Assembly: GCA_947561585.1 (NCBI GenBank)
Contig: CANNZV010001174.1
Coordinates: forward strand, 143,501 to 207,500
From: Caprella mutica
Taxonomy: Eukaryota; Arthropoda; Malacostraca; Amphipoda; Caprellidae
Reading direction: 5' to 3'
DNA length: 64,000 nucleotides
Shown in pieces: positions 1-13,195 of this stretch; within the stretch, counting starts at the first letter, position 1, and every line of letters begins with the position of its first letter. The position numbers were made by a program, and so were the translations under genes. The notes beneath the pieces were generated by a model. It was not told the origin of the DNA. It was given only the letters and a program-made list of their open reading frames with translations, and did no database searches.

Positions 1-1235
1 TACATTTGGGAATAAATTACACGGTAGGAATTAAGGAGGTGATTGGGGAGGTATGGGGAAGTGAACCTCAAGGATGGGGTGTCAGGAGATCACTGAATAC
101 AATCATTGAATACCACAAATGAATACCTACCACAAATGAATACCTACCACAACTAATTTTAAAGTCACAAAAATAAAATTAGGAAACTAAATTTTAATCT
201 CGTTTGCAGGTAGCACATTTCATACTTAATATTTTAGCAATAGTTGATAGTATATAATAACTTATTGTGCTTATTATTAAACTAGTGTACTTTTCCGTTA
301 AAAATAATGGGTCATCATCAATACCAATTTATTACCCATTATTAGGTTACATTTAATGAATTAAATTAAAATTAAATTTTATGCATAGTCTTATTTATTT
401 AATCAATAAAATATTAAAAAATTTAATAAAAAAAGGAGAATTTAAATATCAATTCAATATATTCCCGTGCGTATCATAGTTACATTCTTCATGTTTAATA
501 CCCGTCGAGTAAAAGCGGACACTAAATAAATAAATACGTACACGACGGGTATTATTAGGATAGATTTTAAATGATGAGCGAGAGAGAACTAGAATGTGTT
601 TTTTTTATATAAACTTTTCTGATAAAGTTAAGTTAAATAAAAACATTTTGCCAAGCCATAATTCAACAGAATGTTCATAATAATAAATGAATAAAAAACT
701 TTATATCACGAAACGATATATTGGGGAAGTTTTTCAAATCCCTATTTTTTGTATAAATATTAAACTAGAATTTCATTCACATTTTCGCTCAATCAACTTA
801 CGCATTTCTTCGCTAGCCCCAAATCAAAATAACTCGGTTAAATGTTTAAGTATGAATAAGCTACACAAAAAGCGTGCTATCCATTTCAGAGTTCACGAGA
901 CATAACACCCTATTTCGTAACAAATAAAATGACGGAACATCTTCTCTTTCCACCCAAACCTCATCAATCGCTCACCTTTAGACGAAAAATGAACTCAACC
1001 AACATTTCAAAACGACACCGATGAGAGGTACTTAATTGCTTGTTTATCCTTCGTTACGTCATCAGGGGGGTGAACTTACACCGCCTAACCTTTTGAAATT
1101 GGTTGCTGTGACCTCTTTGCAGTTTGATGTCAATTGGATGTCTTGTGCTTAGTGTTAGTAATTCGGCACAGAGTAACTAGGTAACTAAAATGAGTACTTT
1201 AAATTTAGTTACAGACTAGAGGTACAATTTTGATG
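1..1235. other. Non-coding AT-rich flank
   Basis: No gene recognised. The only structure I noted is a hairpin at 496-554, with arms TAATACCCGTCG and its complement around a 35-nt loop. Confidence 0.5.
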
Positions 1236-1239
1236 TTTG

Positions 1240-1512
1240 GTGCTTAGTACACGGTTAACAATTCGGCTTAGTACATGGTTAACAATTCGGCTTAGAGCAT
1301 GATTAAAAATTTGGCTTAGTACATAATTAAAAAATCGGCTTAGAACATGAATAAAAATTCGGCTTAGAACATGATTAACAATTCGGCTCAGAACATGATT
1401 AACAATTCGGCTCAGAACATGATTAACAATTCGGCTTAGAACATGATTAAAAATTCGGCTAAGTACATGATTAAAAATTCGGCTTAGTACATGATTAACA
1501 ATTCGGCACAGG
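1240..1512. repeat. 24-bp minisatellite, about 11 copies
   Basis: Monomer close to AACATGATTAACAATTCGGC plus TTAG. Because 24 is a multiple of three, a chance 112-codon reading frame (LSRI.NHV repeats) is open on the minus strand; it is not a gene. Confidence 0.9.
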
Positions 1513-1568
1513 GTATCTAGGTAACTAAAATTTAAATAGAGTGACAAGATCCTTCTACCCAGAGAGAA

Positions 1569-1597
1569 AGTTTGGTGGGGCCATAGAAGATGAAGAG
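1569..1597 (-). repeat. Isolated inverted copy of the 32-bp monomer arrayed at 50.5-51.2 kb
   Basis: The reverse complement contains CATCTTCTATGGCCCCACCA, almost identical to the monomer of the large array some 49 kb away, but here present as a single unit. Confidence 0.6.
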
Positions 1598-2129
1598 ATG
1601 AAACTCATTCAAATTGATTGATTGTGACCTTTAATCATATTTAATCAATTAATCTGAGTATTAAAACTGTTATTTAGAAGGATAAAGGGTGTTACTGAAA
1701 CTAAATCATATTTTAATGAAAGCAATTCACAAAAACTTAAAAAGAAAATTTGAATTGAACATAAGTTGAAATGAGGATAAAATATTTTGTGATTTTTTTA
1801 CCCCATCTTTGCAGTTCAGAGTGTTTTACCTGGGTAAGGGCAAACATGTGTGGCATTCGAGGGTTTAACGTGATCCACCCTAAGAACATCGGTTGATGAA
1901 TAAGGGTTGTGCATAATAACCCACTTTATCAATAAGGTATCGAACTATGTAGTCAAAGGTCGAAGAGAAGTGGGTGAGATTCGAAGAAGGTTGCTGGTGA
2001 CTTTTGTAGGTCAATTTGCTCTACTTAAGGAAGTTTCTAGGTCAGATGACCTGAAGAGACTTAAGTCAATCTACTAAGCTGGAATTTGTGAAATTAATAT
2101 TTTATGATAATATATCAAGTTATATATTT

Positions 2130-2185
2130 TCTTTTCATATATGATCGAAAATGTGGAACCGTCTTATAACTCCGAAATTACCCAA
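2130..2185 (-). mobile_element. Partial MITE end, GGGTAAGTT family
   Basis: ATATGATCGAAAATGTGGAA followed by a diverged CCGTC..ATAACTCCGAAATTACCC, the right terminal inverted repeat of the family seen complete at 12005-12173 and elsewhere. No left end found. Confidence 0.5.
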
Positions 2186-2439
2186 AGAGAATAAGTTGAG
2201 TATTGTTTTTTAGTTCTGCATAACAATAGATCGTTACAGTTAACCCAGTGAAAACTGTTGACGCAACAAAATGTTACAAAACTCAGAAATATTTGGAAAA
2301 GACGAGTTTAGGTTTTATTGTAAGCAGTGAACATGTTAGGAAATAGTCAACCTGAAAATAGTTAGGAGTTCAACATTGTTCCACTGAAATGGTAAAATTT
2401 AGTTGAAAATAACAACACAGTAAAATTTCTCTCTAACGA

Positions 2440-2580
2440 AATCTTGTATAGTGAATGTAGTGTAATGAGTGAGGAAAGAGCCTCTATAGTGAAAAAATCA
2501 TCATTTATAGTGTGCCATGAATTCCCATTAGTTTTATAAAGCTAATTGCCATTTTATGGAAGACTAAAGAAAAACATTGT
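2440..2580. mobile_element. Half copy of the CTATAGTGAA foldback MITE
   Basis: TTGTATAGTGAATGTAGTGT...GCCTCTATAGTGAA then a TTAGTTTTATAAAGC loop and AGACTAAAGAAAA, closely matching the left arm of the complete element at 61239-61444. Confidence 0.55.
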
Positions 2581-2599
2581 GATATTCCAGATGAGTATT

Positions 2600-5078
2600 C
2601 CAAGGGAGAAATTCCCTCTTCCATGGAGGTCAGAGGCAGGTGAGTTCATCTCCAGGGGACAAAATGAAAATAAGAGAAACAATGGAAGTCAATGGATGAA
2701 CTTGACAGAAAGTAGAATGACTTTCACAGCCTTGAATTACAAATAGGAACAATAAGGCAACTAGGAACACTAGGTAGTGTTAAGATATCTCACTTAAATG
2801 GCGAAATGAACAAATTCACCCATTATCACGTAGTTAAAGGTTGGTGGATGCAGTAAAGCTACTCTGCAGCTGCATATGTATGTTATCTACGACTTTTATA
2901 AACTAGATGAATATTAGAAAATATATTACGAATAGTTGAGGAAGAATACTATTGCTTATTTTGATCACAATTTGAGGCAGATTGAAGTTTTCATACAATC
3001 TATACCTATTAAAAACGTACATTGAGGGTGGCCTTATATTGGGACAACAATCTGGATACAGGCAGGTTGCGAGCAACCGTGAACAGGTTAAAAACGTTAG
3101 TAAGATGTGAAAAAGATGGTATAATAATTTTAAAATCATTACAACATATATTGCTGTTAATTTGTAAATCCATTTTCAATTTATTAGGTGGTTTAACGTC
3201 TGCTGCGGAACCAAATTCCATATTGCTTCCACAAAATTAAATACAAGATACTCGAAGAAGCAGTAAGAAAAGAAAGTGGCTCCATGAACAAAGTCACCTG
3301 TTGGTGTATAATTTAATGATCACCTTTGCAACAATAAATTATTAATGAAATAACTGCTTGCTACTATCCCACATGTGAATATTTCAAGACAATGGTATAG
3401 CAATATAAAGGGACGCAATTCCACTAATTATACAGCGCAAGCTAACAATTTGAGAGATGTAGAACAAAATGGATGAAGCTACAAAAGCTAATTAACCTTA
3501 AGATTCCCTTTTTCGAAGCAAGGTCAGAAGGATCCAAGAAACTGACACATCTGCTCCCATTGTTATGGTGGGAAGCGCCACCTAAGATCTCCTATATCGA
3601 ACAGTGACATCGTTTCAAGGGTAGAGATTGTAAAGGTTATTTGAATAAAGGCGGTAAATTTCTATCAATAACTCATTCGATGGAATTAGCAAACCGTGAA
3701 AGATGTCATTCGTTTATTTTTATTAATGTATTTTGATAAAACTTTATTTGCATTTTGGATAATAATAAAAGTTCGGTATAGTTAATCATGCAAATTTTCT
3801 TACAATAAATATAATAGAATAACATGAATTTAGGATAAAATTCGTATTGCAGTGAGGAATATTTGTTCAAAAAATAAATGATTTATAAATAGTTTAGACA
3901 ATGATAATAAATATCCTAGATTTTCAAGTTCCATTTGTAAAAGATATCAAATGATAATACGGCGCAACAGATGAAGCGGGATGTTCCAATTGATGACTAT
4001 TGTTCATTCTTTTCGTAAGGATTAATACCATATTGATGAGACCGGTTTGAAGATGCGTACCGCAAATGCTATTTCTCCTATCTTGAAAAACAACATCAAG
4101 GACAAGATGCAAGGACAAAGTAAGTAGCTGCATTTTTTTCCTGAGCATCTATAGCGCTATGTCCTTCAAACTATTCGAGGACAAACAAATTCGAATATAA
4201 AACATGTACCACTTACGCATTTTTTACCGAAACTATCGAACACATGTACTTATCTATCATGTAAAAAGATATGAAGATGAGATATAAAATTACACACTAC
4301 AAATAAATACGAAGGACAGAACATCTTCCCTAGGTTTATCATTTAAAATAACATGCTTGGTAAATGTATTCTTTTTGCAGAGGAAATACTGCCTTTAGGC
4401 CACATTTACGTCTTCCTACATGTGGTCAGATAACGCTGTATGTATAACAATACACTATAGGAAGCAGGATACACTTAACCGTGATGTAACAATGTAATTA
4501 ACTAACCCTTATGACTTCTAGTCATGGACTGTGATACAGAATGAATTGGTAATGAAACATATTTGCATGGAGAATAGTGATAATTATTAATAGTGAATGG
4601 TATGCGAAGAAGTTTTAGGTGATCCGCAAGGTTCAGTACTTGGGCCTCTTTTCTTTAGTATATTCAGTTTACTAATAATTTAATTTATTTATTAGTAATA
4701 ATATCCATTCGTGAATAAATTTACGTAGATTATTAATATCAAAATCCCATTTTCAACATTAATTAGGAAATAGTTTTCTATTATAGAATGACATCGGATA
4801 AAATTCCTTTCGATTTTTACCTCTAAAAAGCAGTCAAAGCATCCAAGATGCGAGCAGTGTTAGCCTGTATATTTAACTTTTTTTTCTATTCATTGAATGG
4901 GAGAAGTTCGACCTTCTCCAATGACAATCTAGTTTGATTGGCCTAGTTTGTACTTAAAGATCATAAATTATTTTGAACATTATTTATTTGTACGCAAGGA
5001 GTAATTTTTATCCAATATTTTTGAGAATATTGTCAATATTATTTATAAATCTTCCATTGACATGAAATATGTCATCTT
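2600..5078. other. Non-coding stretch, no gene recognised
   Basis: AT-rich with only short, low-information reading frames. A ~60-bp segment at 3240-3300 resembles one at 30530-30605 (shared GAAGCAGT.AGAAA and TGGCTCCATG), suggesting a dispersed repeat remnant. Confidence 0.4.
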
Positions 5079-5251
5079 TAGGGTTGTGACAATAGGCGTT
5101 TAAAATCATAGATCTAAAAATATTATAGGCTGATTTAATTAAAGACTATTTAATCGTTCTAAACCAGCGATATATAGTATTTGATTCCATTTCATTTCGT
5201 CTATGATATTCTTAAGATCTGTGATTTTAAACGCTTATTGTCACAACCCTA
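5079..5251. mobile_element. MITE with TAGGGTTGTGACAAT termini
   Basis: Terminal inverted repeats TAGGGTTGTGACAATA.GCG and complement, continuing through TTTAAAATCA; TA at each end is compatible with a TA target duplication. A second copy is at 12624-12805. No coding capacity. Confidence 0.85.
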
Positions 5252-6610
5252 GTCATCATAATTTTCCTAGAGTCTCGCTATTATCAGTATTATATATTTT
5301 TCGGGCATTTTCATACAGAAAAATTCACTTTTATGAACTCTATTCAGATTAAAAATACCTCAAGTCAATAAAATAATTAAAAATAAACATAATATTTAGT
5401 AGTTCATCAAAATAAGATAAAAAATAACAGGAATACTTTAAATAAGATACAAAATCAATCTTTTCTCACTAGGAGGAATTCTGCTCAACAACAGCATTTA
5501 AAACCAGTCTTCCTCCAACAGAAAATTATAGTAAAATTTACCAGTCTGTATCGCTACAAAATGATTAACGTTATTTTTATATACTGAAAGAGAGATACCC
5601 TCTTAAATTTTCATTTGGTTATTTATAATATAAATTGTTTGTTGTACTCACATATGGTAGGAGTGCAAGCAATTCCGATAAAGTTCTCTCTTTGATAAAG
5701 TTACAAGCACATCTTTTCTAGTCAATCAAGTTTCTCTCACAGAAATCAAGCAGAGACACCAACAAATACCACCACACTTCGCGGCAGCCAAGAGGCAACT
5801 GAACATGGAAGTACTGGAAGTTCAATGCGGTTGTCCCTGTTTTATTCAACATTAAATCATCTAAATTAAAAGATAAAAAAGTACTCTTATGAAATTTGTA
5901 CGAGAATTTTATCCTATATTGTTTATTCATCATATATGGATGTTATATTTCTATATCTATTATGGTTACATACTCTAATATAATTTCAATAAAGATCCTT
6001 TCTCAGAATTTTTTTCCAATTATCATTTTACTTTCAACACCCACGTTATTTGATTGTATAGATTGGATTCTATAGGTTTTGAAATATTTTTATAATCAAT
6101 ACCAGTTTTACATCTGAATTGGTCGTATTATGCCCAATGTCAGCTAGGTAGGTATAATCGATTCAACATTAAGTATTCAGGTAAAGGTAGAATATTTACG
6201 GTATTCAATCTTTTATTTCAAATAACCAATGAGAAAATTAAATAAAGGAAATAAGATTATTTTCTTCAGATCAGTGTTTCGACCTGCTGTAGCACACAGA
6301 GAATCAATTACTATATATAGTTCTATAACCAAATATGAAGATATTTTAATATCTATTGTCCTAGAATCTTTATCTAAGTTTTACAATATTACGTAACAAA
6401 CTTATTTCTTGACTTCTAAATCTCCCATCAAGAAATACGTACCAATTGTCTTTGGAGCAAGTCATGTTACCCCTGAAAAGAGTGATGTCAGCTATTTAAT
6501 CCTTAGTTACTTCCAATAATTAGAAATAGTATTACAGCATAATTAATTGTTCACAATAACAGATTGGTAGCCATATATCGAGAGTCATAATTCCATGTAC
6601 AATATCATAA
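5252..6610. other. Non-coding stretch
   Basis: AT-rich DNA without a recognisable gene. A 71-codon frame at 5718-5933 (minus) has a somewhat protein-like C-terminal half but no family or splice structure that I can support. Confidence 0.4.
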
Positions 6611-6869
6611 GGGGCCGTACACACGTAGGGTTTTTTAGTCTTTCCACAAGAGTTTTTGCTAAGCTCCTCCTACTTTTTCCATGAGAATATAATAAGAAAA
6701 GATATAATTAATATTTATTTCACTTGGTATCCATGATATCTGCAGGTATCATGGATACCAAGTGAAATAGATAACAATTATATCGTTTTTTATTATATTC
6801 TCATGGAAAAAGTAGGAGGAGTTTAGCAAAAACTCTGGTAGAAAGACTAAAAAACCCTACTTGTGTACC
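6611..6869. mobile_element. Foldback MITE, GGCCGTACACACG family, copy 1
   Basis: Nearly the whole 259 bp is one inverted repeat: GGGGCCGTACACACGTAGGG at the left, CCCTACTTGTGTACC at the right, with AAAAAGTAGGAGGAG arms. Its centre is the palindromic module at 6726-6759. The right tip has diverged relative to copy 2 at 32835-33080. Confidence 0.85.
6726..6759. repeat. Palindromic ATCCATGATACC module
   Basis: GGTATCCATGATATCTGCAG followed by its complement. One of about ten copies in the window, here at the centre of a GGCCGTACACACG element. Confidence 0.85.
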
Positions 6870-7389
6870 AAAAACTATTCAGAAGCTCTACTGTACAGAT
6901 CAACAGCTGATGAAATATATTTCAAATTGGTGAACAATACGCATTGAAGATAATTAAAAAATACTTTTTAGTGAATTACAAGAAAAACTACAAGTTTAAT
7001 AATGTAATTCGGGATCTAGGGATCACTGTAACCCTCCTCTTCTTTTATCACATCAGTGACTAAGAGCCCTGAGTTAACTAGATGTAATTAGTAATTATGC
7101 ATTTCACTTTTTTAGTTTATTGATAAAAAATATGTTTATCCTCTGACAAAATCACTTCGTCTATTACAATAGACGCCTGTCTGCAATTTCCCAACCATTG
7201 AAAACTTTAATTCAATTATTTTTCAAGGAAAATAAAATAGAATTAAGTGCAGAATATATTTAAATTATGATATATCTCACACATTCCAATTACTAAATTT
7301 AAATTAATGTAAAATTTTCTTATTTTATAAATTAACATAAAATTTGTGAAACTGATGACAGTTCCTAAATGGTCAAGAGTTTTTATGAC
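6870..7389. other. 3' flank of ELP1
   Basis: AT-rich, non-coding; presumably contains the ELP1 3'UTR in its upper part. No repeat family recognised. Confidence 0.5.
7116..7121 (-). terminator. Candidate poly(A) signal for ELP1
   Basis: AATAAA on the minus strand about 270 nt past the ELP1 stop codon. In DNA this AT-rich such hexamers occur by chance, so this is only a candidate; transcript ends would decide. Confidence 0.25.
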
Positions 7390-10300
7390 TCACAAGTCCT
7401 TCTTCTGGAGGAATCCGAGGGACCAGTTGGCGGGCCTGTTTGGTTTCGGCATGAACCTCATGTGCGGCTCCAATTCCTTCATCCTAGATGCCATAAGACT
7501 GCTAGGAGTTACATTTCCTTGTTTGGCCTGTATGAGTTGTGCAGTACTCATGTGAGCTCCAAACTGATTTTCCTCATCTTCAGCATCTTGTTCAGGTGGC
7601 CAAACTTCTTTCTCTTTCTTTTCTATCAGTCTTAGTAGATCGTACAAAGATCTCTGCAGTTCGGTAGCCAAATCCTCTTTCTCCAGTCCATAAAGGGACG
7701 AAACAATCCCATTGACTGATTCTGCGAGTACATCAGCTCTAAGGATTAATCCATGAATCTCTGCAATTATTCCTAAATCTTCGAATGAACTGCCTTCCTT
7801 AGTACTGTACTTTTTCCTTTCCAACTTGCGGCGATTTTTAGAGGAACGGTAAGTTCTACCGGAAACACTAGTTCCAGTTCCAGATCTACCAGATTTACTC
7901 CTATTGGCAAGTGAGGCACCAGTAACTGTACTGGAAGTGTCGCAATACATGTCTGAATCTAACACGTCTTTACCATCTAAAATATCCTGATGCTCCTGAT
8001 TCAAATTCTTCCTGACAATTTTAAGTCGTTCACAGTATTTTGTGAAGGATTCTGAAATGTTAACAATTTCTTGTGATGTACTACTGTGTTGGCGCAGTAG
8101 CTCCGGAATGATGTTAGTTTCTATTAAATCAATTCTATTGAATTGATATGCAACCCTCATTGCATCATCCCACTTGTGTGCCAATGATAGACATTCAACA
8201 GTGTCTTCTTCACTATTCAGGTAATCTTTGTAGATGACTGCAGCTTCAGCATAATTTTTACGCTCTTTCAAATCCTCGATGGCTTGATAGTATAGATCGA
8301 TCAACTTATTTCTTTCATATTTCAATCTGTAAGCAGTTACCAACATTTTTCGCCAATTACCAGTACGTTGGTAGGCATTGAGAGCGGATTCAAGATTACC
8401 AGCTCTCTCAAAGAGTAGAGCGGCTTCACCGTAATAACCTTTCTCAATGTTGTATTCAGCATAACTTTGAGCAACAGCCAAATACAGTTCAGATCCCTTG
8501 ATGAACTCCTCTAGAGCAACACTGAACAATTTCTCTTTTTTGATAATTTTCATGCATTCACCCAAATGGGTACTTCCTGTATTCTTTATGGATTCAAAAG
8601 CTTTTCTGTATCTCTTTAGGTATATATTTATGGAATATCTCATGTACTGTCCCTCCATATTTTTGAAGTTGTTCAGGAATGGCATATATTCCTTTGGATC
8701 TTTCTGCGACTCTTCAAAAACCATCATAACGAGAGCAAAATCGTAAGTGCCCAAAGCAACATCACACAGGACATCAGCATTAGCGATATACAGCAAGTGG
8801 CGTAGACCTTCTTTAGCAGATATCTTAACGTCCGGTTTATTGGCGTCTTTGATGTCTTTCACTATTTTGAGAGCAGTGTCAATTTGTCTGTTGTCCATTT
8901 TCACCAAGGATGTCAGTATTGGGAGTAAGAATTTATCTTCATCCACTTCAATCATTGCTTTACGAAGAGTAGAGCAGATAAAGTCAACTTTAGACATTTC
9001 CGTTTCAACAGGCTCAATACTCTTTTCAGAGTAGTTTGACGCATAGAGCGATTTAGTGGTGTCACTATTTTTCAATCCAGCAAGCAGCAAGTCAATCCAG
9101 GTTGGGTTGTCAACAGTTTGAATGATATTCACGGCGTCGTTTAAGAAACTTTTAGGGTTATGATCGTAAAGAAGATCCATGTCGATTCTGTGTTTCCTCA
9201 TGAGTTCAACAGCTTTGTGGTACTTCTTGTTGTCAATCAAATAGCTTAGGAAATGTATCATGAGATGTCGAGGGAATATAGTTTCGAGATTTCCTCTCGG
9301 CATCTGGAGTATCACACTGCATTCATCAGCCACCATAGTGATCAACTGAGAACCTCTTTCCAAGTTCCTCTCTCCTATTTCAGATGATTCTTTCCTGGCA
9401 AAGGAATCTACGATGGACAGCTTAAGGGGCACCGAGTACAGTAAGTGACTGGTAGTTGTCACCAGTAAATGGTCTCTGTGAATAATGAATGAAGAACAGT
9501 TGGAGGACAGTTCCAAGTAATTCAGGAAGAGCCTATTACGACTTGATAAACCAAGCACCTTAACTTGGCAATCAAGGGTTATGCATTCCATGAAAGGACA
9601 TACGGATGGAAATTGGATAAGTCCTCCATGATAGGAATACATCTTTGAAACGCCATGGTCACTTCCGTCAGTTACAAAAATTACTCCATTCGAATTCTGT
9701 AGATAGAGTGTATTGCGGTAACCAACACAGTTTATGAAGTTTTGAATATTAGTGTCTATTTGTTTAACTTTACATTCAGCTTCACTTACATCAATGAAAA
9801 TCAAATTTTGAGATAAACTGATTGGATCGTACACCAATGCGGTAATCACAGTTTTACTGAGCCAAACTAGATTGTAAAGACGAGAGAACTCATTATGAGA
9901 CTCCATCAAATACCGCCCAATGTCAAACTGTTCAACTATTTTATGGACTGGAAACTTAACTTTGAAATTTGGCGACCTGCCACACCTGAAATCTACTTGA
10001 CATCCAAACTGGTCGAGATCCTCCAAAGATTCAGTGGAAGCAAGGAGGGTGAACTTATTGCCATGAAAAACAAATGCATCATTGCAAGACACCTCGTCAG
10101 TTGCCTCAAAAGACGGATACAAAACATCTTTTATTTGTTCCGGGAAACTTACCTTGTAGGCACAAATCGGGGGAGGGAAGTTACAATTCTTGAAGGGAGA
10201 TTGTAGTAAATTTGTTCCATTGATAACAGACACTAAAGCCAGGTCTTTTTCCCCTCTACCAGTTGTTTTATTCACGTAGGAGCACCACTTCAAAGTACTG

Positions 10301-12397
10301 ATACAAGTAGTTTTCAACAGAATCAACGAGAAAGCATCACTCATCTCCCAGAGAAGTTGCTTCAAGTTCAGTACCTTCATTTCCTCTTTCAAATACCAAA
10401 CATAGTTGCTAGTTGTGTACAGTTGAAGTAAGTCTTGATCAGAAGAATCTGTAGACTTGAGCCACACCGCTAATATAGTGGAATCACAATTCCACTTCAA
10501 GTCCATAATGTAATTATTGGCATTCACATTTTGCAAAGTGAATTCCCCATGTCTCAAACCATTTTTCTCGAAAAACACAACATTGTAGTTTCCATTTGGT
10601 AGTCTTTGAGATGACGCAATCAAGCTACCTGACGGTTTCCAAGCCAGTTGATGTTCCAGTTTGTCAACAACTTCACTAGTGTATTGCAGCTCACCTTCTC
10701 TGTTAAACACTTTCAGTCTTCTCCTAGGTTCAACATCTTCACCATCCTGTTCAACAAAACTCACCACAAAAAGCTGACCATCACCTCTCCAGCTCAACTT
10801 TGGTTTATAATCATCTCGCTCACCTAAACCGCCGGCAACTTTATTGACAGTGCGGTTCCGTTTGCCCTCTGCACCGTGAAACTGAGTCTCTTTCTTTCCC
10901 CAACCTAAGTTGACGAACTGTCCCTTGCCAAACTGCTTATCGTACAACTCAAACTCATTCACCACAAAGAAATTGGAGTTGAGAATAAGAATTCTACCAG
11001 AAGATGTCACCAAGATGAGAAGTTCCTCATCTGGACACCAAGAAGCTGCTTCAATGCCTGTCTCTTCATCACCAGGACAAAGGGCTTCTTCAGTGAGACA
11101 CCAACTGAACACTCCAGAAGCTATGGCGTCAGTGGTTCCGTTACTGCGCTTGATGACGCGACCAACCACATCCATCTGAAAATGGAGAAAAATTTAAAAA
11201 TAAGTTAGATAAGATCCACTTTAGATCATATAAGAAAAAAGTTTAACTCATTATTTTAATGGATATCTCTGATAACCAGTTAAAATGTAAAATTCTACAT
11301 ATTTTTAAATGATCGAAAATGTGAAATTTACTGATAACTGAGCTTATCCTACACTAGCTATTATTAATGCTTTCATATTCAAGAATTTTTAGAAATCTAA
11401 AACTAATAAATGAATAAAGTGTCAATTACCTATTTCAATCTACCTATTTTAAAATCAAAATGTTGAACAATGATTTAGAGAGATTTGTTGGAGGATACTA
11501 GATAAATAATATTAGTCACTACTAGTATCAAACCAGTTTGAGTTTATTAAAATTGTTTAGGTTCACAGGTAGCTAACTAAAATAGTACAAGTTACAATTT
11601 AAGTCACCATCACAAAATCCCAAATAGCTATAAACGGATGAATTTTAAATCGAGTCTCACATTTTCCTCCTCGTAAATGTCATAGCGCACAACATGTCCA
11701 GTGCTGAGGGTAGTACAGACGGTATCGCCCACCACGTCACAGGAGGTGACTTTCACGTCACCATCTGTGTAGTCACACCAGTGTGTCAGGGACTGTTTGG
11801 TTCCATCCTGTGGAAGAAATAATAGAGTACTTTAAAATTCATGCAATAATTAGGTATTTCATACACAGGGAGAATGGAAAAAATGATGACGGAAATTGTA
11901 TAAATATGTTCCTCTGACAACATATTTGACTGTATTCTTTATCTATAAACATTAACTTATTATATTAACAGTGAAGTATTGACAATGGAATCATTTTAGT
12001 TAGGTAGGGTAAGTTCCGAAATATAGGTCAGAACTACATCTTCGGTCATATCAGAAAAAACAATATAAAAATTATTTTATCAGATAGCACTGTGTAATGA
12101 TAATAATTTTTATATTGTTTTTTCTTATATAACCGAAGATGTAGTACTGACCGATAATTCGTAACTTACTCTAATTAGTTTTAAATCCTTTCACTGAATT
12201 TATCTCTTAACGATTTGAGGTTTTTCAAAAGCTAATTAATAAATAGGTAGTGCAGTTGTTCCCACCTTAACATAGCAAAGTTGTTCTCCATCAGCGACGT
12301 AGTAGTCATCTTTGTGTAGAGGTTGACTCACGTGACTCACTGAAGGCGTGTCAAAAGTACACACGCGTTCAGCACTAATCAGTTTAAGGTTACGCAT
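7390..12397 (-). CDS. Elp1: Elongator complex protein 1 (ELP1/IKAP), three coding exons
   Basis: Scaffold subunit of the Elongator complex, which adds the 5-carbon modification to wobble uridines of cytosolic tRNAs. Coding exons read on the minus strand are 12397-12266 (44 codons), 11807-11661 (49 codons) and 11175-7390 (1261 codons plus stop). All junctions are phase 0 with GT-AG ends, giving 1354 aa, close to the family's usual ~1330. The start is fixed by MRNLKL, the conserved ELP1 N-terminus; a pyrimidine-rich CAG lies 14 nt upstream of it and is probably the acceptor of a 5'UTR intron. The N-terminal half is WD40/beta-propeller-like (for example GWGKKETQFHG and VLQMPRGNLE). The middle and C-terminal half is helical TPR-like (YDHNPK, GTYDFALVM, SQKDPKEYMPFLN, RLDLIETN-type motifs). 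A basic block SSKNRRKLERKK at about residues 1204-1215 corresponds to the conserved tRNA-binding/dimer region. Unusually, 93% of the protein lies in one 3.8-kb exon. Identification is very secure. Confidence 0.97.
11305..11358. mobile_element. Fragment of a GGGTAAGTT-family MITE in ELP1 intron 2
   Basis: ATGATCGAAAATGTGAAATT...ACTGATAACTGAGCTTATCC resembles one terminal repeat of the family. Diverged and incomplete. Confidence 0.4.
12005..12173. mobile_element. MITE, GGGTAAGTT family, in ELP1 intron 1
   Basis: Left end TAGGGTAAGTTCCGAA, right end TTCGTAACTTACTCTA, both continuing into the family block CATCTTCGGTCATAT; inner arms ACAATATAAAAATTAT are also inverted. A sister copy with the same inner core is at 48679-48844. 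TA-flanked. Confidence 0.85.
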
Positions 12398-12623
12398 AAT
12401 GAACCACTGGAAAGGTAAGTACCTAACTTTCAATTATGAAGAAAACTGGGGATTTAAAGCAAAAAGATGTGCAGGGGAAATGGAATAAATGACTCCATAA
12501 CCTCAAGTTTAAAAAACAATCAAATTTTGAACAGACTTCATTTCCAGCAGGATCTTAGAACAAACTTCCCCTATTATTGGTCGGTATTTAGTGAATACAG
12601 TCAGTGAAAAAGAATGTTATTAG

Positions 12624-12805
12624 TAGGGTTGTGACAATATGCGTTTAAAATCATAGATCGAGAAAATATTATAGATGGAGAGAAAAAACAGTATTGAATC
12701 GTTCTAAATCTGCGGTAGCTATATAGTATTCGATACAATTACCCTTCGTTTCGTCTATGATATTCCTATGATCTATAATTTTAAACGCATATTGTCACAA
12801 CCCTA
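12624..12805. mobile_element. MITE with TAGGGTTGTGACAAT termini, upstream of ELP1
   Basis: Same terminal and internal sequence as 5079-5251 (GCGTTTAAAATCATAGATC arms, CTATGATATTC block). It lies 227 bp upstream of the ELP1 start codon, inside its likely 5' region. Confidence 0.85.
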
Positions 12806-13046
12806 GTTATTAGTAGGAGATGTAGCTTATTATTCAAACCAAAACTAAAGTCTTAAAAATTGAATTTTTAAGTTTTTAACCATTACACTTTATTCTACAA
12901 AAGAATTAGTAGCATTAACAAAATAAGAAGCTTTCTATAGATCAAAAAATTCCAGAATACTTCCGTTCAGTGGTCAAATGATGCTTAATACCTCATTCCT
13001 TAATACAATAACATGGCAAGTAGAGATGGATAGGAACTCCTTACAG

Positions 13047-13195
13047 GGGAAGTTACAAATTGTCACCTCTTCGGTCTTATAAAATAAAACGATTTAATCT
13101 TCAATATATACATAAAAAAAAATAGCTAATACTGATTATATCCTTTTTTCTTATATGACTGAAGATGTGAAACTGACCGATAATTCATAAGCTAT
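13047..13195. mobile_element. Diverged GGGTAAGTT-family MITE between NOA1 and ELP1
   Basis: Left end GAAGTTACAAATTGTCACCT-CTTCGGTC and right end CTTATATGACTGAAGATGTG then AAACTGACCGATAATTC. The right end is better preserved than the left. Confidence 0.6.

Noticed and set aside
2546..2746. 66-codon plus-strand frame
   Set aside because: Begins inside a MITE fragment; composition looks random.
5718..5933. 71-codon minus-strand frame with a protein-like end
   Set aside because: No homologous family recognised and no acceptor or donor supporting an exon.
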